DNA of 22,963 bases from Flavobacteriales bacterium (GCA_027488055.1 JAIYCK010000265.1:1-22963); one strand, 5' to 3'. Numbered from the stretch's first letter, positions 8,202-15,216 are shown. Translations and numbers: made by a program. The notes: a model not told the origin generated them from the letters alone.

Positions 8202-8948
8202 GTGAAAATCATCGGAATCATTCCAGCGCGCTTCGCCAGTACTCGGTTTCCGGGAAAACCATTGGTGGATATTCAGGGCACCTCCATGATCCATCATGTG
8301 CTCCAGCGCGTCCATGCGGCGGGTCTTTTTGATGGTGTATGGGTGGCCACCGATGATGCGCGCATCTTGGAACATGTGGAATCATTGGGTTACCGAGCCA
8401 TCATGACTTCGTCCGACCATCCGAGCGGCACCGATCGCTGTGCCGAGGCACTTGCCAAGTGTGGAATGCAGGCTGATGCTGTCGTCAATATCCAAGGCGA
8501 TGAGCCCTTAGTACATGCCTCTCAATTGGAACGTTTGGTACAACTCATTGCCGAGCCGCAAGTAGACATCGCCACCTTGATTAAACCGATTTCGGAGTCA
8601 GCGCAGGTATGGGACCCCAACAAGGTCAAGGTAGTCACCGATATTCATGGCAAGGCCTTGTATTTTAGTCGGCAAGCCATCCCCATGGTGCGTGGGGCAG
8701 CCGAGCAAGATTTGCTGACCAATCATACTTACTTCAAGCACTTGGGCCTTTATGCCTATAAAACAGAGGTCTTGCGTCAATTGGTGGAGTTGCCTGTGTC
8801 CAGCTTGGAACGCGCAGAATCATTGGAACAGCTGCGGTGGTTGGAACATGGTTTTCAGATTTACACCGGCCTCACGCACATCGAAACGCCCGCCATCGAT
8901 ACACCGCAAGATCTGGCGAGTTTACTGTCGAATTGGCCCGAGGAATAA
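8202..8948 (+). CDS. kdsB: 3-deoxy-manno-octulosonate cytidylyltransferase (CMP-Kdo synthetase)
   Basis: Cytoplasmic enzyme that activates Kdo with CTP to CMP-Kdo for the inner core of lipopolysaccharide. The 248 residues match the usual family length. Motifs are PARFASTRFPGKPL (residues 8-21, nucleotide-binding loop), SDHPSGTDR (about 71-79) and NIQGDEPL (about 96-103), all typical of KdsB. The start is GTG at 8202, which fits the conserved N-terminus KIIGIIPAR exactly. The gene begins 9 bases after the receptor's stop codon, so they are probably co-transcribed. Confidence 0.95.
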   Translation: MKIIGIIPARFASTRFPGKPLVDIQGTSMIHHVLQRVHAAGLFDGVWVATDDARILEHVESLGYRAIMTSSDHPSGTDRCAEALAKCGMQADAVVNIQGDEPLVHASQLERLVQLIAEPQVDIATLIKPISESAQVWDPNKVKVVTDIHGKALYFSRQAIPMVRGAAEQDLLTNHTYFKHLGLYAYKTEVLRQLVELPVSSLERAESLEQLRWLEHGFQIYTGLTHIETPAIDTPQDLASLLSNWPEE

Positions 8949-9030
8949 GCATTGCGATTCATTGCCAATGCGTTGCGCAGGTGAACGACCTGGCCGCTGT
9001 TTTGGATGATGAAATTCGAGATTTTTTCAA

Positions 9031-9038
9031 TAACTTTG
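9031..9038 (+). promoter_or_regulatory. TAnnTTTG (-7 type) motif just before the SPOR gene
   Basis: TAACTTTG matches the Bacteroidota -7 consensus exactly and ends four bases before the ATG at 9043. A TTTG lies at 9001-9004, but the 26-base spacing is longer than the usual -33 distance. If active, it would give an almost leaderless mRNA. Confidence 0.35.
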
Positions 9039-9042
9039 TCCC

Positions 9043-10044
9043 ATGCGTCTTGAAAGTTTTGTGTTGGAATTGTTGTATCATCACGATTGTGTGGTTGTAC
9101 CTCAATGGGGTGGTTTGGTGGCTAATTATCGCCCCGCGCGCTTGAATGCGGTGACACATGTGATCGCCCCTCCTTCCAAGCACATTGGCTTCAACAAAAA
9201 TCTTATCACGGACGATGGCCTGCTCGCACATCATATGGGTTTGGTGCTAGGTATTACCCATGCCGACGCATCGGAGCTCATCGCACGAGAAGTGGCTGCA
9301 ACCAAGGCTCTGATGCAATCAAATGGCCGCGTGATATGGGAGAAAATTGGTGTCTTTTATAGCGACATTCAAGGATCCTTGCAGTTTATGCCACAAGATC
9401 AAGAGAATTTTTTGCTCTCTTCTTTTGGCCTCTATCCGATACAACTCAAAGCCCTTGAGCGCAGCCAAAGTCCTGAAGCTACCCCCGTCATTTCACTTCA
9501 ACCAGCCGGTAATCGCCTTTGGAATTGGAAATATGCGTCTGCAGCGTTGTTGCCGATGATAGTAGCCGGTGGATTGTGGTGGGCCTCCCATCAAAATCCT
9601 TCAGGTGGCATGAATTGGGCATCGCTCAATCCATTTCGAAGCAACGCTGTGAGTTCCGCATATGTCCCACGTGTGATCAATGATACATGGCATTACGAAG
9701 CCCCTGTGAATGATACTCCGCTGCAAATTGGGATTCCGCTTCCAAACGTTATGGAAGAGGCAGCTCCCGCAGCGAAGCCTGTAGTTACCGCAGCGCCTAA
9801 GAAGGCACTTTCGGGTTATGCCGTTATCGGTGGTGCTTTCAAGGTCAAAGACAACGCGGATCATTTTTTGGCTCAGTTGAAGTCCGAAGGATTTGAAGCA
9901 CGCATGGTGGGTAAGTCATCTGCTATTCATTTGGTGGCGTATGGCGTGTACGCAAGCCGGCAAGAGGCTGCCAATGCGGCTGCCAATGTGCGAGCTGCAG
10001 GTGGTAAGAGTGCATGGATCAAAACCTTGCCCAATGCCCGATAA
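9043..10044 (+). CDS. HU-CCDC81 and SPOR domain envelope protein
   Basis: A 333-residue single-pass membrane protein. Residues 1-135 look like the paired HU-CCDC81 domains of Bacteroidota (LYHHDCVVVPQWGGLVANYR, then HIGFNKNLITDDGLLAHHM, and later GRVIWEKIGVFYSD). These are HU-fold domains on the cytoplasmic side. A hydrophobic segment (about 164-181, ALLPMIVAGGLWWA) crosses the inner membrane. After a Pro/Ala-rich linker comes a C-terminal SPOR domain (about 255-330, GYAVIGGAFKVKDNADHF), which in other proteins binds denuded peptidoglycan at division sites. The protein thus could link something in the cytoplasm, perhaps DNA, to septal peptidoglycan; this role is inferred. It overlaps the next gene by 11 bases. 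A perfect TAnnTTTG motif ends four bases before its ATG. Confidence 0.9.
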   Translation: MRLESFVLELLYHHDCVVVPQWGGLVANYRPARLNAVTHVIAPPSKHIGFNKNLITDDGLLAHHMGLVLGITHADASELIAREVAATKALMQSNGRVIWEKIGVFYSDIQGSLQFMPQDQENFLLSSFGLYPIQLKALERSQSPEATPVISLQPAGNRLWNWKYASAALLPMIVAGGLWWASHQNPSGGMNWASLNPFRSNAVSSAYVPRVINDTWHYEAPVNDTPLQIGIPLPNVMEEAAPAAKPVVTAAPKKALSGYAVIGGAFKVKDNADHFLAQLKSEGFEARMVGKSSAIHLVAYGVYASRQEAANAAANVRAAGGKSAWIKTLPNAR

Positions 10045-10684
10045 TCCTTCTTTCTCTGGAGTAAAGCATATCATTTTTGACTTTGGCGGAGTGCTTTTCA
10101 ATATTGATTATGCCCTTCCGATACAAGCGTTTGCCCGTTTGGGATACCCAGACTTTGGTCATCTATATGCGCAAGCAGCCCAAAATCAATGGTTCGATGA
10201 TCTCGAGACAGGACGCATCAGCAATGAGCAGTTTTATGCTTATCTGCAAACCTTTGTGCCCCATGCAACGCACGCCCAAATAGTGGAGGCTTGGAATACC
10301 ATCTTGCTTCATTTGCGTGTGGAAGAAGTGCAATTTATACAATCGCTGCGGGATGCGGGGGTTCGTACTTTCTTGTTGAGCAACACGAATGCGATTCATG
10401 TGGAGGTGTTCGAGCAAATGATCGACCGCGAAATGGGCCTGTCCACTTTCCGTGCGGCCTTCGAAACGATCTACTATTCCAATGTCATCGGCCTCAAGAA
10501 ACCCTATCCTGCTACATTTTTGGAAGTGTGTCGTTGGAATGACCTCGAGCCTTCAGAAACCTTGTTCATAGATGATAGCATTCAGCACGTGGAGGGAGCG
10601 CGCCAAGCAGGCTTACACGTCCATCATTTATTACCTCACGAGCGTATCAGCCAATTGTTGGTAGGTTTCGGTCAGCGTCCTTAA
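10034..10684 (+). CDS. HAD-superfamily phosphatase, YihX-like
   Basis: A 216-residue haloacid-dehalogenase-like hydrolase, probably a small-molecule phosphatase in the cytoplasm. Motif I is IIFDFGGVLFNID with Asp16 as the nucleophile; the Gly at +2 instead of Asp is normal in YihX-type proteins. Motif II is LLSNTNAIH, motif III is GLKKPYPATF and motif IV is LFIDDSIQHVEGA. The cap is the small helical type between motifs I and II. The E. coli relative YihX removes phosphate from alpha-glucose-1-phosphate; whether this one has the same substrate cannot be told. The ATG at 10034 lies inside the last codons of the SPOR gene (11-base overlap), which suggests translational coupling. The open frame runs upstream to 9893, but that part is the SPOR gene read in another frame. 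Confidence 0.9.
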   Translation: MPDNPSFSGVKHIIFDFGGVLFNIDYALPIQAFARLGYPDFGHLYAQAAQNQWFDDLETGRISNEQFYAYLQTFVPHATHAQIVEAWNTILLHLRVEEVQFIQSLRDAGVRTFLLSNTNAIHVEVFEQMIDREMGLSTFRAAFETIYYSNVIGLKKPYPATFLEVCRWNDLEPSETLFIDDSIQHVEGARQAGLHVHHLLPHERISQLLVGFGQRP

Positions 10685-10766
10685 TACGTTCTTTCATTTT
10701 GATTTTCAATATTCAGGCAACTTCTGTTGTAGGGTTTGCGTCTACTAAATGATAATACCCTTACGG

Positions 10767-11426
10767 ATGAAAACATTCTCACTCACGCTATGCGTAATCT
10801 TCTGTTGTTCGATGGGCCAAATAGCGGCTCAAAACGATCTGCGCTTAGGGGTGAATGCAGCACCGTTGGTTCGTCAATTTTTCAATCTGAGCGATGAGCC
10901 AGCAGCGTTGAATCCGTATATTTTAATAGCGGAATACAAGTTGAGCTCTTTTGGGCTGCGCGGGGGTGTTGGTTTCAACAATTCATTCGATACCCAATTG
11001 CCAGATAGCAACGAGGGAACTCCCGAAATCGAAACCACATCCAATGCCATGAATTTCAGAGTAGGTTATGTGGGCTATCGTCCCTTGGCCAATAAATGGC
11101 AATTGAAATACGGTGCGGATGTTTTTTATTGGAATACTAAATCGGATATCACTACCATTATGACAGATTTTTTTGGGAATCAGCAAACCGCTCAAGCCAT
11201 GAGTGCGACGAATGAATATGGTGTGAGTCCTTTTCTTTTTTTGCAGTGGAATATCAACGACCGATTGAGCCTCGCCACTGAGGTGCTTGCTTCGGTGAGT
11301 TTTGCCAATGATCTGGTGCAAGAAGAAAACTCGCAATTTCCCGAATTCAATGACACCGACGAAAGCAATCGCATTGCATACAATATTTTGCCGCCAACAG
11401 CGCTATTTTTGATCTACCGTTGGTAA
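10767..11426 (+). CDS. Outer-membrane beta-barrel protein
   Basis: A 219-residue protein with a signal peptide (MKTFSLTLCVIFCCSMGQIA, cleavage near AAQ) and amphipathic strands through to a C-terminal LIYRW, the usual aromatic ending of small outer-membrane barrels. Strand-like pieces are YILIAEYKLSSFGLRGGVGF, AMNFRVGYVGYRPL and YGVSPFLFLQWNINDRLSL, so an 8- or 10-strand barrel is likely. An ATG at 10749, six codons upstream, is an alternative start, but the M-K at 10767 gives the better signal peptide. The function is unknown. It stands 82 bases after the HAD gene and 27 bases before the di-heme peroxidase gene, whose likely promoter lies inside its last codons. Confidence 0.82.
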   Translation: MKTFSLTLCVIFCCSMGQIAAQNDLRLGVNAAPLVRQFFNLSDEPAALNPYILIAEYKLSSFGLRGGVGFNNSFDTQLPDSNEGTPEIETTSNAMNFRVGYVGYRPLANKWQLKYGADVFYWNTKSDITTIMTDFFGNQQTAQAMSATNEYGVSPFLFLQWNINDRLSLATEVLASVSFANDLVQEENSQFPEFNDTDESNRIAYNILPPTALFLIYRW

Positions 11427-11438
11427 TATTTACTTTTA
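11408..11438 (+). promoter_or_regulatory. Probable promoter of the di-heme peroxidase gene
   Basis: TTTG (11408-11411), 19 bases, then TACTTTTA (11431-11438) fits the Bacteroidota pattern TTTG-N19-TAnnTTTG with one mismatch at the last base. It lies in the end of the barrel gene and would start the mRNA about 10 bases before the ATG at 11454. Confidence 0.5.
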
Positions 11439-11453
11439 GACACACCCTTTACC

Positions 11454-12593
11454 ATGAACATGAAAACACAGGTTTTTTTAGGAGTTGCGCTCACCTTGAT
11501 GGTGTTTGCGTGCAAAAAGGATGAAACGGCTGCCTTGGTGCGCGTGCCACAATTGCCCACCACCACGGATAAGTATGCAGAGGCTGCCTCAGGCTCTTTC
11601 GTGACCAATGCCACCGCCGTCGACAATCAAAAAGCGACCTTGGGACGTGTGCTTTTCTACGACACTCAACTTTCGGTAAACAACAGTGTAAGTTGTGGTA
11701 GCTGTCATCACCAACAGAAGGCTTTTGCCGATGTAGGCGCTTCTAGCACTGGTTTCGGCGGAGGAAAAACAACGCGCAACACGCCTGCAATCGTCAACGC
11801 ATCGATGCAATCTTCCTATTTCTGGGACATGCGTGAGAGCAATCTCCAAAACATGGTCACACAACCTATTGCCAATCACTTGGAAATGGGGTTGGAACAA
11901 CCTGACTATCTCGTACTTAAGCTCAAGAATTTGCCTTATTATGAGTCTTTGTTCACCAACGCATTTGGTGACGGAACGATCAATAGCAGTCGCATAGGCG
12001 AAGCATTGTCGCACTTTGTGTCGGCCTTGGTAAGTGTCCGCACAGAATTTGACGCCAATGTCAGCACCAATTTTGCGGGCTACAGCGAATTGGAAGAAAT
12101 GGGCCGTCAATTGTTCTTCAACGAATTGCCCTGTGCACAATGTCATGGGGGAGATAATTTTTCGGGCTGGGGAAGTATAGCTGAGAACATTGGACTGGAC
12201 GACCATTACAGCGATCCTGGAGTACCAGGTCAAGATTGGATGACTGGCGAACAACGCAATGGCTGGTTCAAAGTACCTTCTTTGCGCAATGTGGCCCTGA
12301 CTGGCCCTTATATGCACGACGGCCGTTTCAATACCCTCGAAGAAGTTGTGGAATTTTATAATTCAGGTATACAAGATCACGATCAACTGTCTTTTGCCTT
12401 GCGCGAAGGATGGAATGGCGGCGGACCAAATACGGACATTTTCTCCCCCAATGTGGATTCACCACCGCTGCGTATGAATCTCACCACGCTTGAAAAAAAT
12501 GCATTGGTGGCCTTCTTGCATACCTTGACCGACGAGCAATTGATCACCTTGCCCATGTATAGCAATCCGTTTGTGTTGGCTGAGAACCAATGA
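11454..12593 (+). CDS. Di-heme cytochrome c peroxidase / MauG-family lipoprotein
   Basis: A 379-residue di-heme protein of the cytochrome c peroxidase/MauG family, anchored to a membrane by a lipoprotein signal (VALTLMVFA|C, Cys20). It has two c-type heme sites, CGSCH at 81-85 and CAQCH at 227-231. The conserved GPYMHDGRFNTLEEVVEFY follows, in which Met287 is placed like the distal ligand of the high-potential heme of bacterial cytochrome c peroxidases (in MauG this position is Tyr). The family reduces hydrogen peroxide or oxidises other substrates in the periplasm; the substrate is not known here. A second ATG lies two codons downstream (MNMK). The stop codon overlaps the ATG of the next lipoprotein gene (ATGA), a sign of translational coupling. 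A good promoter motif lies just upstream. Confidence 0.92.
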   Translation: MNMKTQVFLGVALTLMVFACKKDETAALVRVPQLPTTTDKYAEAASGSFVTNATAVDNQKATLGRVLFYDTQLSVNNSVSCGSCHHQQKAFADVGASSTGFGGGKTTRNTPAIVNASMQSSYFWDMRESNLQNMVTQPIANHLEMGLEQPDYLVLKLKNLPYYESLFTNAFGDGTINSSRIGEALSHFVSALVSVRTEFDANVSTNFAGYSELEEMGRQLFFNELPCAQCHGGDNFSGWGSIAENIGLDDHYSDPGVPGQDWMTGEQRNGWFKVPSLRNVALTGPYMHDGRFNTLEEVVEFYNSGIQDHDQLSFALREGWNGGGPNTDIFSPNVDSPPLRMNLTTLEKNALVAFLHTLTDEQLITLPMYSNPFVLAENQ

Positions 12594-13123
12594 AGCGCTT
12601 TACACGCATACAAGCCTTGACTCCTTTGGTTGCTTTTGCGGTGACCATGGCAGTGATTCTGTTTGGTGCGGCGTGCAATAAGGCTGAGGAATCCGATTTG
12701 CCAGCAGACGAATTTCCAAGTTATATCATTATTGGCCGTTATACCCAAGCGAGTTGGTGCGCAGGTGAAACATGCATTGAGACGTTTAAAATTGATCCCA
12801 ACGGTCTTTTTGAGGACTCCAACGACTTCTTGCCCAGTGCGGGTGCTTTTTACAATGGACAATTCGATATGGAGCTTTCGACTGCCGATTATGAGCAAAT
12901 CTTGCAGGTCCTCGAGAATAAAAACTACGAGCCCTTGTTTGACCTTTCGGACGAGTCTGTCGGAAATCTCTTCCCTGATAACTTCCATTTCTATTTTGAA
13001 TATAAGTCGGCTACGATCCACCGCTCATGGCTCATCGATGCGAGTTTTGATGGATCTGTGCCGCAAGCTGTTCAGCCCTTGCTCAACGACATGAATCTCA
13101 TTTTGCAAATTGCGCAGTTCTGA
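12590..13123 (+). CDS. Putative lipoprotein coupled to the di-heme peroxidase
   Basis: A 177-residue lipoprotein (hydrophobic segment, then FGAA|C, Cys29) with no named domain that I recognise. After the anchor it has YIIIGRYTQASWCAGETC, with Cys57 and Cys62 spaced C-x4-C. A central region follows (FKIDPNGLFEDSNDF, STADYEQILQVLENKNYEPLF), then FHFYFEYKSATIHRSWLID. This layout resembles small uncharacterised Bacteroidota lipoproteins in which a Cys-containing strand precedes a 'KID.NGL' turn. It starts inside the stop codon of the peroxidase gene (ATGA), so the two proteins are made together, and a role next to the peroxidase is likely but unproven. Confidence 0.82.
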   Translation: MKRFTRIQALTPLVAFAVTMAVILFGAACNKAEESDLPADEFPSYIIIGRYTQASWCAGETCIETFKIDPNGLFEDSNDFLPSAGAFYNGQFDMELSTADYEQILQVLENKNYEPLFDLSDESVGNLFPDNFHFYFEYKSATIHRSWLIDASFDGSVPQAVQPLLNDMNLILQIAQF

Positions 13124-13204
13124 AAGAAGAAAGTATCTCCTGTTAGCGTCAAAGCATTTCTTCGGTGCGCCTATTCTTTTCGAGATGTATTGAATGGGAA
13201 TGGT

Positions 13205-13212
13205 TAAATTTG
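13205..13212 (+). promoter_or_regulatory. -7 promoter motif of the response regulator gene
   Basis: TAAATTTG matches TAnnTTTG exactly and ends 23 bases before the GTG at 13236. I see no clear -33 TTTG at the right distance. It supports a start at 13236, because the upstream ATGs at 13194 and 13200 would lie before the transcription start. Confidence 0.45.
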
Positions 13213-13235
13213 CCCTGACCCATTACCTCCACATC

Positions 13236-13874
13236 GTGTCTTTGAATATTTTATTAGTAGATGATCATGCCCTCGTGACCGATGGTATCCGCGCCTTGCT
13301 TCAAGGTGAAAACCGCTTTACCATCAAAGGAGAGGCAAACAATGGCCAAATGGCCTTGGAGATGCTCAACATCTTGAAAATTGATTTGGTCTTGATGGAT
13401 ATCGACATGCCTATTATGAATGGCATTGATGCCATTAAACAAATCAAAAAGGACTTTCCGATGGTCAAGGTTGTTGTGCTGACGATGCACGATGAAAAAG
13501 CTATGATAACAAAACTCCTGAACCTTGGCGCTGACGGATATTTGCTCAAAAACTCCTCCAAGCAAGAATTGATTCATTGCATCTTGGGCGTAGCCAATGA
13601 CGAGCGATATATCTCATCGGAGGCCACAGCCATCTTGCTTCGAGTGGATGAATCAAAATCCAATGCGGGTCCGCTTTCACAACTCACAGAGCGTGAGATT
13701 GAAATTGTGAAACTTATTGCGGAGGGGCATAGCAACAAGGAAATTGGCGATAAACTCTTTATTTCTCATCGCACGGTGGATACCCATCGCACCAATCTCA
13801 TGGGGAAACTTGGTGTACATAATGTAGCTGGTATTGTCAAGTTTGCTATTGTCAATGGCTTACTTGAGGGGTAA
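13236..13874 (+). CDS. NarL/LuxR-family response regulator
   Basis: A two-component response regulator of 212 residues: receiver domain (1-120) plus LuxR-type helix-turn-helix (about 146-208). Numbered from the GTG start, the acidic pocket is DD at 9-10, the phospho-acceptor is Asp55 in LVLMDIDMP, and Thr83 and Lys105 complete the active site (VVVLTMHDE, GYLLKNSSK). The DNA-binding part has LTEREIEIVKLIAEGHSNKE and SHRTVDTHRTNLMGKLGV, typical of the family. Upstream ATGs at 13194 and 13200 would add an unusual leader and overlap a promoter motif, so I prefer the GTG at 13236. No histidine kinase is near it, so it is an orphan here; in Bacteroidota such regulators often answer to a soluble kinase encoded elsewhere. 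Confidence 0.93.
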   Translation: MSLNILLVDDHALVTDGIRALLQGENRFTIKGEANNGQMALEMLNILKIDLVLMDIDMPIMNGIDAIKQIKKDFPMVKVVVLTMHDEKAMITKLLNLGADGYLLKNSSKQELIHCILGVANDERYISSEATAILLRVDESKSNAGPLSQLTEREIEIVKLIAEGHSNKEIGDKLFISHRTVDTHRTNLMGKLGVHNVAGIVKFAIVNGLLEG

Positions 13875-13893
13875 AATCACTTCGTAATGCTCG

Positions 13894-13921
13894 GTGACAT
13901 TTTTTCAAAAAAAATTGTCAC
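13894..13921. other. Inverted repeat after the response regulator gene
   Basis: GTGACA (13894-13899) and TGTCAC (13916-13921) flank a run of T followed by a run of A that can also pair. It lies 20 bases past the stop codon. It could be a weak terminator-like hairpin or a protein site; I cannot tell which. Confidence 0.4.
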
Positions 13922-14227
13922 ATAGTGGGCAGTTGGTTCTTTTTCTTGCTAGGTTATTCATGTTCGGTATTGTCAACAATCGGCATTTGCTCGGATCGGT
14001 TTGAAAGTGCAGTAAGCATGGCGCAATTGTTTCGTCGCAGTGGGTTGGAAAGCGCGATTCCAACGTCATAACGATTTCCTTTGTTGAATTTATGGTGCTT
14101 ATTTTTAACGAGTTGCAGTTTTTTTTTCACAAAAATGAAACTCTTTTAGGAGACCCAGCGTTCAAAACCTTGTAAGTTCTCATGTAGAGATATTAGATAG
14201 TTTAATTGTTTTCATTTATTACCATTG
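13922..14227 (+). ncRNA. Gene-free, hairpin-rich stretch; candidate small RNA or long 3' untranslated region
   Basis: There is no protein-coding frame of note in 13875-14295. The stretch has ATTGT-CA-ACAAT (13969-13980), a 7-bp perfect hairpin GTTGGAA/TTCCAAC (14044-14050, 14058-14064), and AT-rich tracts around 14100-14140, before a strong terminator at 14228. Because that terminator is about 355 bases past the regulator's stop codon, either the regulator mRNA has a long structured tail or a separate small RNA ends there. TTTG with a TATTTTTA box (about 14083-14110) is a weak promoter candidate with a short spacer. I match no known RNA family. Confidence 0.3.
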
Positions 14228-14260
14228 AAGGCCATCCAACGGGATGGCCTTTTTGGTTTT
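14228..14260 (+). terminator. Strong intrinsic terminator, plus strand
   Basis: AAGGCCATCC / GGATGGCCTT forms a 10-bp perfect stem (14228-14237, 14242-14251) with the tetraloop AACG, followed by TTTTGGTTTTTA. On the minus strand there is no T tract, so it stops plus-strand transcripts running toward the opposing tonB gene. Confidence 0.9.
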
Positions 14261-14295
14261 TATAGCGTCAAGAATAATGGGCATCTTAAACATTC

Positions 14296-15156
14296 TTAAG
14301 AACCGATCAGGTCAAATCGTACAGGAATGGTTTTTCGCACGCGCACGGGCCTACCATTTTGCATCCCTGGCTCCCATTTGGGTAATTTTTGGATGGTCGA
14401 TAGGACACTGGATTCGAGCTGACGGCCATTGGGGATACCACGTACAATCTCGATCATATCCACATCTCCGGTGGGCATTACCACAAAACTGACATAAATA
14501 GTGCCTTGCACTCCCCGCTCAATACTCTGCTCATCATACACAACATGGCTGCGGATGAAAGCCATTAGAGCCTCATCGCCGCCTGGGAACTTGGGCATAA
14601 ACTGGAGCACCTCATATACAAGGGGTGCTGTATGTGCAGTACTATCGATAGCCGATGTGGAGGTGCCAGTGCCACCGCCTCCCACTGGTCCTTGCAGTCC
14701 CCCTTGTGCATTGGGATCTTCTGGCCCAATCGAAGGAGGAACTGACAAGTCAGGAATATCTTCGATGGGTTGCTCAACAATGCGCACTTCGACATCTTCT
14801 ACAATTGGAGCGGCTGCCACAGCCCGCTTTGGAGCAGGCTTTTCTTCTTGGATGGGATCCATTTTTTCGGTCAGTGTAACGTCAATCAATTGAATGGAAG
14901 GTGCAGCGTCTGGCGGTGGAATGGCATGGCTAGCCCGTGCGAGGGCATAGCAACCGCCACCGATCAATCCTACACTGAGCAGCATCGCATAAAATAAATT
15001 GACGTGATGCTCGCGCCGAAGCGCATAGGCTCCATATTCGTGGTTGCGCTCTTGAAATACGAGATCATTCCGATGGGAGGCAAGCACATTGCTCCACCCA
15101 AAGTCCAAACTAAGAAGGAAAATTGCCAGTGCGGCGATAATGAAAATGGTTAGCAT
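14296..15156 (-). CDS. tonB: Energy transducer TonB
   Basis: A 286-residue TonB-type protein that carries energy from the inner membrane to outer-membrane receptors such as the one at 5670. It has a first hydrophobic segment (residues 2-18), a cytoplasmic stretch with the Bacteroidota signature FQERNHEYGAYALR (35-48), and a second membrane segment (about 54-72). A Pro/Glu/Val-rich periplasmic linker follows (about 78-145), then a Gly-rich spacer. The TonB C-terminal domain is at about 187-286 (MPKFPGGDEALMAFI, GTIYVSFVVMPTGDVDMIEI, KLPKWEPGMQNGRPV). The ATG at 15156 is secure, since an in-frame stop TAA lies only 15 bases upstream. The leader has a 17-bp stem overlapping the start codon. ExbB and ExbD are not in the window. 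Confidence 0.92.
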   Translation of the reverse strand: MLTIFIIAALAIFLLSLDFGWSNVLASHRNDLVFQERNHEYGAYALRREHHVNLFYAMLLSVGLIGGGCYALARASHAIPPPDAAPSIQLIDVTLTEKMDPIQEEKPAPKRAVAAAPIVEDVEVRIVEQPIEDIPDLSVPPSIGPEDPNAQGGLQGPVGGGGTGTSTSAIDSTAHTAPLVYEVLQFMPKFPGGDEALMAFIRSHVVYDEQSIERGVQGTIYVSFVVMPTGDVDMIEIVRGIPNGRQLESSVLSTIQKLPKWEPGMQNGRPVRVRKTIPVRFDLIGS

Positions 15157-15216
15157 ATTGAATCGGTTTTAAAGGTTTATCTTCTGCTTGATGAAGCGAT
15201 AAAACCGATCCAATAT
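15155..15216 (-). promoter_or_regulatory. Long inverted repeat in the tonB leader, covering the start codon
   Basis: The arms ATATTGAATCGGTTTTA (15155-15171) and TAAAACCGATCCAATAT (15200-15216) are complementary at 16 of 17 positions. In the minus-strand mRNA the odd position is a G-U pair, so the RNA stem is continuous. The 3' arm includes the A and U of the AUG. The 28-base loop holds GATAAACC, which can pair instead with the GGTTTTATC end of the 5' arm, giving two exclusive folds. Regulation of tonB translation is inferred. Confidence 0.6.

Noticed and set aside
7740..8375. A 211-residue minus-strand frame across the receptor/kdsB junction
   Set aside because: It lies opposite two well-supported genes; its His/Met-rich composition is that of an antisense shadow.
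9893..10033. N-terminal extension of the HAD phosphatase
   Set aside because: This part overlaps the SPOR domain in another frame, and the HAD motif I comes right after the ATG at 10034.
11589..12317. A 242-residue minus-strand frame
   Set aside because: It is the antisense of the di-heme peroxidase gene, whose heme motifs prove the plus frame.
12383..13021. A 212-residue minus-strand frame
   Set aside because: It is antisense to the peroxidase end and the coupled lipoprotein; no signal or domain is visible.
14019..14072. A 17-residue frame starting MAQLFRRSG after the regulator gene
   Set aside because: Too short and without supporting signals; the DNA is better explained by the hairpin at 14044-14064.
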